Shown: in pieces, positions 1 to 17,847 of the stretch
Numbering within the stretch: position 1 is the first letter of the stretch
How the letters are laid out: each line of letters opens with the position of its first letter
From: Benincasa hispida
Lineage: Eukaryota > Streptophyta > Magnoliopsida > Cucurbitales > Cucurbitaceae
Direction: 5' to 3'
DNA length: 64,000 nt
Assembly: GCF_009727055.1 (NCBI RefSeq)
Contig: NC_052360.1
Span: 63,881,385 to 63,945,384, forward strand
The notes under the pieces: model-generated
The model's database searches: none
The model's input: only the letters and a program-made list of their open reading frames with translations
What the model was told of the DNA's origin: nothing
Translations under genes and position numbers: made by a program

Positions 1-1493
1 AACCACTCAAAATATAAAAGTATTTTAAATCATTTTTATTGAAATAATTTAAATAAAAATGATTTTTTAAAAATATTTTTTCTCAAGTTAATTCAAATAG
101 ACCTTTGGTAAAAGTTGATATTTGGTTTTCATCTCATGAAAAATTTGCATTTGCCCTCTTTATCTTAACGCTTTGAATGTTCGAACCTCTGACATCTTGA
201 TTTTTATAGCAATTGAATTATGTTCGTATTGACTATGTTTTTATATATTAAATTCATTTTTTTTCGATTCATCCCTAAACCTTAATATACAATTAACTAA
301 TAACTTATCCAAATATAAAAATTGTAGGTAAAAAATGTTAATAAGACAATGACATGATTGATTTGTAGAATTTGACTAAAATGTATAAACCAAATTGAAG
401 ACTTTTGAAGCTTTATGGGTTAGATTAAAATGAAATCCAAACATAGGGAACAAAGTAAAATGAAGTTCGTCTTAAATTTATTCATTTTTGTTAGTACAAT
501 AATTACATGAATGAATGGTCAAACCTCTGATTCCGTAGAAGAGAATGCATGTTAATTATTATTGAGTTAAGTTTGCTTTGACATCTAAATTGAAAGCTTT
601 TAAAACATAAATATCAACCTAAAGCTTTCGCTAAAGTATAGAGACCAAATATTTAATTTAACTAAATATTAAATAATATTTCTATTATTTTTTACTATGC
701 GGGGGAGAAATTTGAACCTTTAACTTAAAAGAACAAAATAGATATTTTAATTGTTGAAATATACTCATGTTCTATACTCTCTCATATAAAGAAAGAAAGA
801 AAAGAAAAAAAAATATTAAATTACTTTTGTGATATTCACAATTACTCTCATATATATATATTTAGAAATTCAAAATTAATTTTAATATGTTATTTACAAT
901 TTAAACTCGCCTTTTATATTATTAATAATTTTTATTATTAAAAAAATCATATATTTAAAAAAAATGCATACGTTCTAAATTACTCTCAAACACGTCCCAT
1001 TCATTAGGGTGTTTTCTTTTAGCAATGAATCAGAAGTCTCAAAGTCCAAAGGAGATAGGGGCTTATGCGTATCTCTATTTATGATTTTTTTTTATAAAAA
1101 AATATTATTATTATTATCATATTTTAATTTCCATTTGCTTTGGAGTATCGGTGCCATCAAATATCCATCGAATTTTCCTTTCCACTTTTACCCCTGCGCG
1201 GTGGTAATATTACATTTCGCCCATTTTATATGCTACAGCCGCTCCCCGCTGAAATGAGACGTTGTTTGAATTTCGAACCAACTTCCGCTGTCCATACTGT
1301 GGAGAAAAGTATATAGTAAACTATTATTAATAATAATATTGCTAAATTACAAAATAAATAAATCAAATATAATATCCCCAAAATTTGCATTTATTTTTAA
1401 ATTTTCATATTATTTTTAAAAGTTACCATCTCACCCTTAATTTTTAAAATTTCAAAACTCCATTTAGAGTAAAAAATTTTGGGAAGAAAGTGA
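1..1493. other. AT-rich intergenic DNA
   Basis: No gene is recognisable here. The stretch is AT-rich with many A/T homopolymers and stop codons in all frames. The short open frame near 1009-1257 has no family resemblance and a low-complexity, Phe/Ile/Leu-rich translation, so I read it as chance. Confidence 0.6.
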
Positions 1494-1951
1494 TGTTGAA
1501 ATAAATAGTAGTGACCATTAGTGTAGAGTATATCTCTATTGTTTCATAAATGAACACGTTTTTTCGTAATTAACTTGAAGAATAAACATGACTATTCAAA
1601 TAGTCACGAATTATCTATAAATATGTCTCTTTTCAAATTGTAAAAGAGAATTTTTCACCATTACTTTTCTTTCATAAAAATCTTTTTTTTTTTTTTTTGA
1701 TAAATTGGTTCAAGTTCAGGTTATTTCCACAAAGTATAATTCGTTAGATTTTGTAGACGAGGTGTTACTTCCATAAAAAAGATAATTTGTTCCATCTTGA
1801 GAGACAATTACTCAAGAAATTCAAGCACTAAAGTGGATAAAATTGTCTTAAAGAGAATGTGAAATCGTTAAACTCAGATTCTCCCCATGTTTACAATGTT
1901 ATATATTTTTTCAATTTTTTTTTTTTTTTTTGTAAAATTATTCATATAACA
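1494..1951 (+). repeat. LTR copy 1 of the old Copia element
   Basis: About 458 bp, from TGTTGAAATAAATAG to TTCATATAACA. It aligns along its length with 4202-4627: both contain matching blocks such as CATGACTATTC, AAAGAGAATTTTTC, TTATTTCCACRAAGTATA and ATGTTTACAA. It has gained poly-T expansions near 1686 and 1915. No PBS is visible after it. Confidence 0.75.
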
Positions 1952-2729
1952 ATCTGAAGTTGTATTTCATTTTGTGTTATTATACATGATGCAAGTCTTA
2001 AAGAGGAGTGACATTGCTGTGTAAAAGAAAAATGTCTATTTTCTAGCATGCATTTTGCTTCTCATGCTTTCCAAACTCACATTTGAGTATAGTTTCCATT
2101 ATCAGTGAAGTATCAAAATACTTGAAGATGGTTTTATGATTTTATGTTTTTTACATGTTTGTCACCCTTTGGTATAAATATAATTTTATGCATTGATACC
2201 TTACATATTTTGTTTTAGAAATTAATTTCATAGATTATTTTCTTTTTTATATTCTATTTTAGAGACGTTTAATAGATATGTATTGATTTTATTGTACAAA
2301 TGATTTCATTGTTTTAAAAGATATTGAAATTGTTGAACTATATATATGATTTTTTTTGTTATTCGTTCATATTGAAAATTGTGGAAATTTGTTTGCACTT
2401 TTTTTTTTTTATTATTTTTTTTTTTTTTAGTTTCATCAAAATTTCAATACCTATAACCACTCTTTATGAGAGACAAATGTTTTTGTGTATTTGAATTTTG
2501 TTAGGTAATCAAAGGTGATTTTCCATAGTATTGGATTTAAATTGTGTTGGGTAAAAAAATGAATTGTGTTGTGTGTAAACAAAATTGATTAAAAGCTAAT
2601 ATTTATGACAATAGTGATTTAAGTCGTGAACTATTGCAGTATTTAAGTAGTTTTTTTTTTTATTGCCTTGTTTTCATGGTGTTTTATGCTTCAAACCTAA
2701 GGAATAATGTCCCAAATTTATTTGATGCC

Positions 2730-2752
2730 TTATTATTATTATTATTATTATT
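2730..2752. repeat. (TTA)n microsatellite
   Basis: Seven to eight trinucleotide units inside the old Copia remnant. Confidence 0.8.
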
Positions 2753-3546
2753 TGTGAGAACTTGTTTGGTTAAGTTATTACTTTATTTCACAAATATTTG
2801 GTGATCGATTTCACATAAATGTCATGAACGATATCAAATTGTTGTACCATACACTGTTGGTGGAAATCTTGGAGAAATTTAATGGCAACTATTCTAAATA
2901 ATGACAAGAAGAACTTTGACTTTGTCAAGATTTTTGAAAGTACACATTGTCGTAATGTTGAAAGAGAAGCCAACAAAGAAAGGTTGCTTGCACTTGAGGC
3001 ATAGAAATATGTGCAAAATATTTATGTAAGAGCCAATTTTGAGTGGACTAGATAACACACTATATAAAATGTATAGTGGTGGATTTGGCAAAAAACTATA
3101 GAAATAAAATATATATAAAGACAGAATATGTAATAGCAATGAAATTTATAGTCATAAAATTTCTGATTTATAAAATGATTGATTCCAAAAATGGAATAAG
3201 ACACATTTCATGAATATGTTCTCCTTGGTTGAAGGTTAATTATATTTTATATGGAATTCTATATATGAAAACATATGAAATTCCTTGTGAATTATGGACA
3301 GATTGAAACCTACTTAAAATTTTGTATTATTGTGGAGTATCTGAGAAAAATGGTTATTCTAATATGATACTCCAAGTTTTAGAATATTTGATAACAATTG
3401 TGGAATATGTTTGAGTTGTATACAAAATTTTTGTATACATCTTTAGTGAATAATAACAAGTCTCGACATAATGATGAAAACTTAATACAATCAGACAACT
3501 ATTTTCTAGTGAAATTATCACAATTGACTTCGTAAGATTATAAGAT

Positions 3547-3622
3547 AATATTGTGGATCTGCTTGTAAAAGTCTAACTAGGGAGTTAGTTGAAAGTTCAT
3601 CAAGGAGAATAGGATTAAAGCC
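3547..3622 (+). pseudogene. Copia RNase H C-terminal remnant
   Basis: Allowing one frameshift, the translation follows the Copia RNase H tail, with the order N-I-V-D-L-L-x-K then L-T-R-E-L-V-E-S-S and a final R-I-G-L-K-P. That block normally closes the pol polyprotein (DPLTKGL...E...MGL-like). It is preceded and followed by stop-rich sequence. The location about 580 bp before an LTR fits the 3' end of an element. The rest of pol upstream is too decayed to assign. Confidence 0.5.
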
Positions 3623-4201
3623 TTTAATTTTAAAAAGTTAATCAAAGAGGCAAGATCCCAAGATATAGGTTCAATGGGCAAACCGATTTCTGAATAACTT
3701 AATGAGCACTATATTAAAATTTTGATCTTTTACCCATTCTAAGAATAATGAGACAATGCAAGTGTGGGCTAGGGTAGGCATTGTGTTTTTAATAATTTCT
3801 ATAAGTTGTTGAATAATTATTTATAAAAAGAGCATATACGATTTTCTTTATAGGAATCACCTATGTGAATGTAAAGGGACTGCTTCTATGATAATTTTAA
3901 GGCGAAATTTCTAAAACACTCGTGAGACCAGGCAGTGTTCAATACCAAAATGAACACAATTATGAGAATAAGCTTTGTTATAATGAAAAATTGTATGACT
4001 TCAATTGTCCTAGTTTACTCTAAAATGGCTGGCAGTTTAAGACATCAAGTCCATTGATTAGCTAAGTAAACTCGATTGATGTTCACTAGGTTGTTCAAAG
4101 TGTTTACTACTTATCTCGATGTAGACTCTTCATTAGGAAATACTTAACGTTTTCTTTTTTCTTTTATCTTAAATTGTCAATTTACCATTTATGGGAGAGA
4201 T

Positions 4202-4627
4202 TGTTGGAATAAATGGTAGAGATCATTCGTATAGAGTGATATCATTTCATAAACGAACATGTCCTTTCGTAATTAACCAACTTGAAGAAAAGACATGACT
4301 ATTCGAATAGGCACAAATAGTCTATAAATATGCATCTTCTTCAAATTGCAAAAGAGAATTTTTCCCCATTATTTTTTTGTCATAAAAATATTTCTTCCTT
4401 TTTATAAATTGGTTCATGTTGAGTTTATTTCCACGAAGTATAGTTCGTTAGATCTTGTGAACGATGTGTTGCCTCTCCATAAGTTATCATGAGAGATACT
4501 CAAGAAACTCATGTACTAGAGTAAGTAAAATTGTAAGGAGACAAAATGAAGTCATTGGACTCGGATTCTCTCATGTTTACAAGGTTATATATTTTCTTAT
4601 ATTTTTGGCAAAATTGTTCATATAACA
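4202..4627 (+). repeat. LTR copy 2 of the old Copia element
   Basis: About 426 bp, starting TGTTGGAATAAATGG just after a purine tract and ending TTCATATAACA. It is followed directly by AGTGGTATACAAAATG, which resembles a tRNA-Met primer binding site (usual form TGGTATCAGAGC) with mutations. A 3' LTR should not be followed by a PBS, so this copy may be the 5' LTR of a second, tandemly joined element. Confidence 0.7.
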
Positions 4628-5696
4628 AGTGGTATACAAAATGAGTGTGACGGTGACTAGAAACCTAGAATAGTATGGTGATGCTAAGGTCTCCACCTTT
4701 GTTCGAAATCATTGTTATATCATTTTAGGCTTTTGTTTTCTTCCAACATTTTAACAAATTTTTAGTTTTGAAACGTTTTTTATAGATTAAATGCACTAGT
4801 GTATCTTTTGAAAACTTGCGAGTATTTTTTTAAATAAATAACAAAGTCCATGAATGCTTTATGTAATTTAGCTATATGATATTTCAAATATAATATGTTT
4901 CCATTTCTTTTTCGAATGTCTTAGCTTTATTCTCAATGTCAACATCTTTTCAAACATGGAAAGGTTCCTAAATTATGCTTGCTGAATATGGATACACTAC
5001 AATAAATTTGAGTTTCAATGTCAATAACATAAGACTATCGTCAAATTGAGTGTTGAGAGAGAAAATTCTGTCATAAATGCTAAAACTGTCTTATATTAAT
5101 CAATAATGCTAATCTCAACCAGTCTCTTTTTCTTGACATCGACTATATAATGGTTTATATTATAAATATTTAAGTGTAATATAAATGTCTATTATTAATG
5201 TCTATTGGCGTCACTTATCCATTATCATGCGTTGTTCATATACCTCAAGATTATACATTATTAATCTATGTAATTTACCCTTAATTATCAAATTGTATAT
5301 AAATAGTGACATTTTGTTGGTTTTGAAAGACACACATATTGGTGATCAATTCAAAAAGATTGGAAAAAGTAGAGAAATTATTATTTGTTATTTTACTTAC
5401 TTTTTGTTATTTATTTATTTTATATATTTATATATTATATTATATTATTTTAATATTTATTTGTTTTATTATATATATTATATTTTTTCCATATTTGTGT
5501 TCTCATGCATCGTTGTACTCCTTAAATTCACAATACATTATTAGCATAATCTTTTACTATTTTTCTCGCTAAAGATATGTGCTAAATGTATGTCAGTTTT
5601 TCCTGTTAATTATAATTAATAAATTTAACGTTATTTTTCATATTTATTATCTATTAAATTTCTAATATAAATGTAATATTTTATGATAGTGCTACC
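4628..5696. other. AT-rich spacer, possible CACTA end
   Basis: No gene is recognised. At 4995 the sequence CACTACAATAAATTTGAG resembles the terminus of a plant CACTA transposon (CACTACAAGAAAT...), but no partner terminus was found nearby. Around 5400-5500 the DNA is nearly pure A/T; open frames there are low-complexity. Confidence 0.4.
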
Positions 5697-6656
5697 ATGA
5701 AAAATCTCACAAAATTAGAATTTGATAACATTGATATTAACAATAGTAATTATTTTTCGTAGGTATTTGATGCCAAAATCCATCTAAATGTTATGAATCT
5801 TAGAGAGATTATTAAAGAAAGAATACGATATTCAGTCAGGACAAAGCAAAAACCACGATTTTCCTTCGTCATCATCTCCATGAGGGATTGAAAATGGAGT
5901 ATCTTAAAATAAAATATCATTGTATCTTGTGGAAAAATTTGAAAGAGAGGTAGGATCGTTAAAAAACAATTATTCTTCCTAAAGCTCGTTATGAGTAGAT
6001 GCACTTAAGGCTACAAGATTTCAAATCAGTAAGTGATTATAACTCCACATTATTTAAAATTAGTTGGAAATTGTTGTTATGTGGAGAAAAAATTACTGAT
6101 GCCGGTATGTTAAAGAAGACATTTTATATGTTTCATGTCTCGAATGAGCTCCTATAGCAACAATATTGAGAGAAAGATTTTAAAAATATTATGAACTAAT
6201 TTTATATCTTCTCGTGACAAAACAAAATAACAAGTTATTCCTGAATTTTAATAATAATCGTGATCATAGTTGAAGTCGTGATCGTGGCATAGGAAGAAAT
6301 AATTATTATTTTCATGGTGGTCGTTCGAATCATTCAAAATTTAAAAGAATCAGACAAAATGATGATCACAAAAGAAAAGCTCCAAAAGATAAGAGTTCAA
6401 AAAGTGTTGAAAACAAATGCTTCCGATGCGGAATGACTGGACATTAGTCATGTACCTGTCCTACGTCAAAATACTTAGTTGATCTCTATTAATCATCCCC
6501 GAAGGAAAAAGAGAACAATGTGGAAGCAAATTTTGTATGACAGGATAATGACATATTTGACCCATCCCATATGACAAATTTGGATGTGGCGGACTTCTTT
6601 GAATTTCTTAAAGAGAAAATTGGCAGAATTGATGAAACATCAAGTGTTTCTCTTTA
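5697..6656 (+). pseudogene. Copia-type gag (UBN2/zinc-knuckle) pseudogene
   Basis: From the ATG at 5697 a decayed gag can be followed for about 320 codons across several stops and frameshifts. Recognisable blocks are an N-terminus N-L-T-K-L-E-F, the central R-L-Q-D-F-K-S-V-S-(D/E)-Y-N-S block near 6010-6050, T-F-x-M-F-H-x-S-N near 6120-6145, a basic R/G/N-rich linker near 6250-6350 and a CCHC knuckle at 6418-6459. All four knuckle ligands survive (C-x2-C-x4-H-x4-C), but the residue after His, normally Trp, is a TAG stop. Downstream is a D-V-A-D-F-F-like protease-linker segment and then unrelated sequence. No pol follows, so this is a gag-only remnant. Confidence 0.7.
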
Positions 6657-6659
6657 ACG

Positions 6660-9429
6660 TTGAAAATATTTAGACTTAATGTTGTTTTTTTATTCATCTC
6701 CATGTTTTTTTTTCCCTTTTAGTAGATATTAACCTTTATATATTCCAAATATTGTTTTTTCTTATTTTTAGAAAATAATTAAATAAAATTTATATATACT
6801 AATATTTTACTTATTTTTAGAACAAAAGTCTAAACGAATGATCAAAGTAACCCAAACCAACTCGATCAAAATGTTTTATGGTTGGGTTGGGTTCATTATT
6901 TTATGATGGTTGTTTGGGGTGAACAAATTTGTAATCCGAACAAATGGGTTAGGTCTAAAAGTGCTTTAGCCCAATCTATCTCAACCAATGAACACACTTA
7001 TTTATTTCCTATCAAATTCTACAATTATTTTCATCTTTCTTAAGTAAAAGAGTTTGAATTTTTTAGCGACAATCTAAAAATTAAAAACAACTATTTTTAG
7101 TTTTTCAAAATTTGGCTTGGTGTTTAGAAATATTGTAAAAAATAGATAACAATACCAAAAATTTAAAGGTGAAATGAGTGTTAATAGGCTTAATTTTAAA
7201 AAAACTAAAAATAAAAAATAAAATAGTTATCAAACCAAAATTTAACACTTTGAGTTATATTCATATTGCTCTTACATATATTAATGGATAAAAACATGTT
7301 TGATCCCATAAACAACAATACGTGTTACTCTATTTTAAAAGTTCAATATGATTGAAAAATTAAATGTATATTCTTTTAACTAAATATACATGTCTTAATC
7401 AATTGAGTAGTAGTTAACTTAGTTGTTAGACTAAAATTAAAAGGGTTGGAAGTTTAAATTTTGAATAACGTTAAATAATTTTGATGTGAACAAAAATGAT
7501 CATATATAAGAAATATTATTCAGCAAAAGCGCTACAATTTATTTTATTCATAATATTCATTGGAATACCTTTTAATAATCATGAGATACAAATTCGAGAT
7601 AATTTTGTAATTATTGTTTTTTTTCAAATATCTATAAATTAAAATTTAACAGTTATATTGGGGTGGCTTTTTCGAATAAATAGGTTAGAAAGGGGACAAA
7701 ACGAGTTAAATGAGAATGCAGAGAGGAGGTGGAGTTTCTGAGCTGTAGCAGCAGAAAAAGTGTCATAAATGCGTGCGTGTCTATGTATGCCATTGGGCCC
7801 TTTCTTCGTTTCAAACCCCATTTTCCAATCAATTCTTCTAAATCACGTGCCCATTGCTCTCCCAAATTATCGTCGTATTAAATTTTCATTGACATGTTGA
7901 TGTTAATCGTGAAAATATGATATGAATAATAATTTTATATGATAATTATTTTAAATAAAAAAACTATTAGAAATATTTTCAAATGTAATAAAGTGTCATT
8001 GTCTATCAATGATAGACATTAGATACTGATATATGCCTATCAATGTCTACTACTATCTATCACAGATAAACTGTGACATTTTGGAATATTTGTAAATAAG
8101 TTAGCCTATTTTTCTAGATTTAAAAATAGCTCATTTTTTCATGTTATTTGGAAAGGGTAGAGTATTTATTTATTGACTTTTTTTTTTCTTTTTAAATTTT
8201 TATAATATTTTCAAAGATATATGGGACATTGACATTTTAAACTCTTTTATGTGTCCAATTTTTATTCAAATTATTGTGTAAGTTTCTTTTAAGTTTAGAG
8301 AGATTCATATGTACCACCATTAACAAACCATTTTAATCGAAAACTCTCCACTAGAAATTTTGATTGAGAGTTCCATTGATACCTCATCAAAATTAAAATT
8401 TATCTCAAACCAATCAATGATGCATATTGAATTCAGCCTATCAAATTACTCAAAATTCAAATTAACACACATCGAAATTTAAAATGTCGATGTTGATAAA
8501 AATGTTGAGGTCACAATTTCATGAAAATGTCAGAAATATTAATATAATATCATCGATAAATATTTTAGGAGACAACAAATTATTAAAGAAATTATTTAAA
8601 CAAGCAAATAAACTTAAACAAGTTAAATTTTCTATTGTTTATATTATATTTACATTAATGATATTTGGTAGTTATTTTTTTTTTTGTTAATGAATTTTTT
8701 AGGATATAATAAAAAATGTTGATTCACCCTTTATATTGATATTAGACACATAAAAATATAGAAATATTAGTACGTCGACAAAAATTCAATACCACATCAC
8801 ACGCGTATCTCTGCAAAAGTCAACTAGGAAAAAAGGGTGTGAAACGCAACCATAAAATGGCAAACAAATAGCTAAAGAGCATTAAAAAAAAACCCTACGA
8901 GATATATAGCCACAAAGTTATCATAGCCCTTTACAAATATTTTGTTTATTTTCATTACTTTTCAATTTGAATTCGATCATTTATAGAATAAGAAAATAAA
9001 ACAATCCAACTATGTTCAAGTTGTCACATATAAAAATTTAAAAGAAAAAAGAAAAAAGAAATCAAATACAATAAAAAAACAAGGGGAAGAAAAAACTTGA
9101 TTCAAATTAAGAGTGTCATTTGTCAACCAAATGTGCTCTAAAGACTAAGGGCATTTCCGTCATTCGACAAATTTGAAGCCCTCTGCCGGGGTCCGCCCGG
9201 GCAGCCCGCTCCCCGTTCCTTCATTGACGACAATGAGACGCGTTGAAATTAGTGATAATCATAAGGGTATTTAAGTCATTTAATATATAACTTAAAATAG
9301 CGGTTTAATCCATTTGAATATATATGATGAGATAATTAGAAATTATATTGATAATTTGATATAAATATAAAATTTGCCTTTTTTCGCTAATTTAATCATA
9401 TAATTTCCTTAATCTTATAACAAAAGGCG
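6660..9429. other. Intergenic region upstream of KIN13A
   Basis: No gene is supported. The DNA is AT-rich with poly-A and poly-T runs. Two things stand out: a small hairpin element near 7968-8112, and a short GC-rich patch (about 9180-9225, with GGGGTCCGCCCGGGC) in otherwise AT-rich DNA about 800 bp before the KIN13A start codon. Reverse-strand open frames around 7639-7865 show no family features. Confidence 0.5.
7968..8112. mobile_element. Small hairpin MITE-like element
   Basis: The centre at 8001-8017 is a perfect 8-bp inverted repeat around one base, GTCTATCA-A-TGATAGAC. Further CTATCA/TGATAG copies follow at 8030-8070. The outer flanks (about 7968-8000 and 8080-8112, with TATTTTCAAATGTAATAAAGTGTCA facing a diverged reverse complement) also pair imperfectly. 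This is the layout of a short non-autonomous element. No target duplication was resolved. Confidence 0.45.
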
Positions 9430-10027
9430 TACGCTGTGGCGTTGAAGTCTTTACAATTTTCGCCAACTCATTTCTCTCGGGTTTCATTTAATCACGAAGA
9501 TAAAAGAAAAGGTTGGGCAAATTTGTATATTTTCCCCCTTTCTTCCTCTCGATGAGATTAGGGTTTTGTATCATTTCTTCGATTCAGATCTGATCTCTGA
9601 TTCCGATCTTTAGATTCTTCGGTTCTACAGATCTCCACCTTCAAAACCTATTCATTTCTCGGTCAATTTTGGTATGTTTTGAATGTTGGAAATGACTTGG
9701 AATTCTTCGTATAACTTTTTTTTTTTTTTTTTTTGAGTTGAATCTGGTGATTTTGTTGCAGATTCTGTGTTGGATTTGAATTTCGTATTTGAGTAATTCC
9801 TTTCATGTCCTGCTTCGAATTCAAACTTTCTTCTCACTGTGAGTATTATTTTTGTTATCGTCACTTACTTTTTGTTTGGTTAAACATGGGGGGATCGGCT
9901 GGTTGTTTTCATGTTGTTGTAGATTTTTTTTAGTGATTTTGTATACTTGATTGAATTTGTTTGTTTGGATGAAGCGTTGTTAAACAGATCTTGAAAATTG
10001 GCTCCGCAAAGACGTTCGCAGCGCCAC
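9430..10027 (+). promoter_or_regulatory. KIN13A: KIN13A promoter-proximal and 5' leader region
   Basis: The stretch turns into pyrimidine-rich leader-like sequence after about 9530. A weak TATA-like GTATATTTT lies at 9526-9534 and an AGGGTTTT element near 9560. Two leader introns are plausible: 9672-9761 (GTATGT...TTGCAG) and 9839-9987 (GTGAGT...AAACAG), both with good plant splice signals. The second would place its acceptor 40 bp before the start codon. The transcription start is not determined. Confidence 0.5.
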
Positions 10028-15927
<5,900 letters not shown>

Positions 15928-17847
15928 AAAGGGGGTGAGTTTGTTTTCATGTCTTCAACTCCTCCTCAGCTGTATCCTCCTTGCTTCCTTCTTCTCATCT
16001 CTTCCATATTACATAATATCATTAATCAATTGATTTGTACATTTCGAGCTTGAAAAATAGATTGGAATTGAATTTGCTTGTTTTCTCTCTTGCCCTGACC
16101 TGTGAACACTTTCACATTTATACTTCCAAGCTTCTAACAACCTTAAGCATGAGGTACATAATTATAATTATAATTATAATGTTATGTATAATTGTAATAT
16201 GATAAACGATGGAATACCATTGTTTTCGTTGTTTGGTATCATTTGTGATCCATCCTAGTTTGGCAGGTGCGACCAGCCCGTCTAAAAAGTGAAGGCCCAA
16301 GTTTGACCTAGGCCTATGTCCAAGGGCTTTAAGCATCGACTGGATTTGGATTGGGTTGGCCCAACCTTTGAGTTTGGCTCTTTGGATCAAAGTTTGAGTT
16401 GAGTTTGGACTAGTCCATTGAATATTAATTTTTTAATTATTTTAAAATACATTATCTTTTAGACTTTTTAAATTAAAATTTATTAAATTTATATTATATT
16501 ATATTTATTTTATGTTTTTATTATTTTTTTAGATAAAATTATTGATATTATAAGGTTTTATTTAGTGTTTAAGTATGGTCAAACCCTTATCCAATCTAAA
16601 GAATAAATTGGTTGGACTGGACCAGTCAAACGTTGATTTTGGATTGAATTTGGATCAAGTCTAGACTGAGCTTGGATCAGCCTTTGGGCTTTGGTCTCAA
16701 ATTAAGGGGCTTTTGAACCAAGATTTTTCTTTTTCACAGACGATTTTTCCTTTTTGGAAAATTTTAGGGGGCTTTAGGAAGGAAGAAAATCTCATATTGA
16801 CGAACCTATCCTTGAGAGCTCTGTTCATAGGGCCTTTCGAAAATTGAAAATGTTATGTTATAGATACAATCATATTTTGGAAAATGTAAAATACAAAGCA
16901 GCTAATAAAGGGGAGCGGTGTTATGTATAATTCTTCTTTTTGAAGACATTTTTTAAAGTAGCATAAAAGAGCAATCAAATATATCTATTCTTCTATCTAT
17001 AAAAGCTCGGTTCACAGGCCTGCCTTTCTTCCCTTTCTTTTTTGAAACACATGTGACTTTAAACCTTGGTACACTCATTTTATACTTTTAATCTCTTTCA
17101 ATGAAATGCAGTTATCCTCATAAGCATAGCTTGAGTTATTAAAAAAAAAAAAAAAACACAAGGCGTGGCGAGGCTACTCCTTTTGGATGGGAATTCAAAT
17201 CTTTCATACCTTCATCATAAATAAATAAATAACAATAATAATAATTAATTAGAGTGATGACCTGTATATATTATTCATCTCTAGAAACCAGTATATTCAT
17301 TTAGATTCTAAATCTTCCAAAAAAAAAAAAAAAAAAGAAAGAGAAAGAAAGGAAAAAAAAAAAAAAGGTACGATGTCTTAGTCTTACGACCAAGCATTGA
17401 AAAAAAAAGCCTTGCTTCAAGGAGCGGCCAGCCGTATCAATCTAAGGTTACTCTCTGATCTTTACAAAGTTACAAACATTCATCAAACTCAATACAAGGA
17501 TAAAGAAAAAAACGGATAAATAATGATTAAAAAAAAGTTCGAAATAAATCACTAAACCATTTGTGTCGGGAAGGGTGTATTCAGATGACTTATCTTACGA
17601 AATATACATGGTTCAGCACATTATTGGGTCTTGAAAGTGGAAGTTCTGCCCGTATAATTACTGTAGAAGAAGTGCACTTTCTTCTGGAGTAATGTACTCA
17701 AAACCAATCCAAAACGTACAATTTTAGAGCCGCTGCCACTCGAAAAGTGCAAAAAAGAATCTCAGATCTATAATGCCAACATGAAGAAAATTTCGAGCAA
17801 TTGCGTGTATGGTTGAGCAGGTTACTCAGCCGCTTTCGTGTGCGTAA
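15928..17847. other. Convergent intergenic region with both 3' UTRs
   Basis: KIN13A (+) and ESD4 (-) end facing each other, so this 1.9 kb must hold both 3' UTRs. No further gene is seen. A moderately repetitive block at about 16,260-16,700 has many TTGGRTT and GGCC-type motifs and may be a decayed repeat. Poly-A runs (17,138-17,156; 17,320-17,366) and an ATT/AAT-rich stretch near 16,160 are present. I could not fix either polyadenylation site. Confidence 0.5.

Larger units (their letters stand above)
1494..4627 (+). mobile_element. Degraded Copia-type LTR retrotransposon remnant
   Basis: Two diverged direct copies of an LTR (1494-1951 and 4202-4627) enclose about 2.25 kb of decayed internal DNA. 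Both begin with TGTTG(A/G)AATAAAT and end with TTCATATAACA. A purine-rich GGGAGAGAT directly precedes the second copy, as a Copia polypurine tract would. A broken RNase H C-terminus lies at about 3547-3622. The internal region is far shorter than a complete Copia element and no long reading frame survives. The second copy is followed by a PBS-like AGTGGTATACA and then by a gag pseudogene, so two elements may have recombined through this LTR. Confidence 0.7.

Noticed and set aside
5185..5572. 119- and 77-codon frames
   Set aside because: The DNA is almost pure A/T and the translations are Ile/Tyr/Phe strings without family features.
4995..5600. Complete CACTA element starting at CACTACAATAAATTTG
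   Set aside because: No matching inverted terminus was found downstream.
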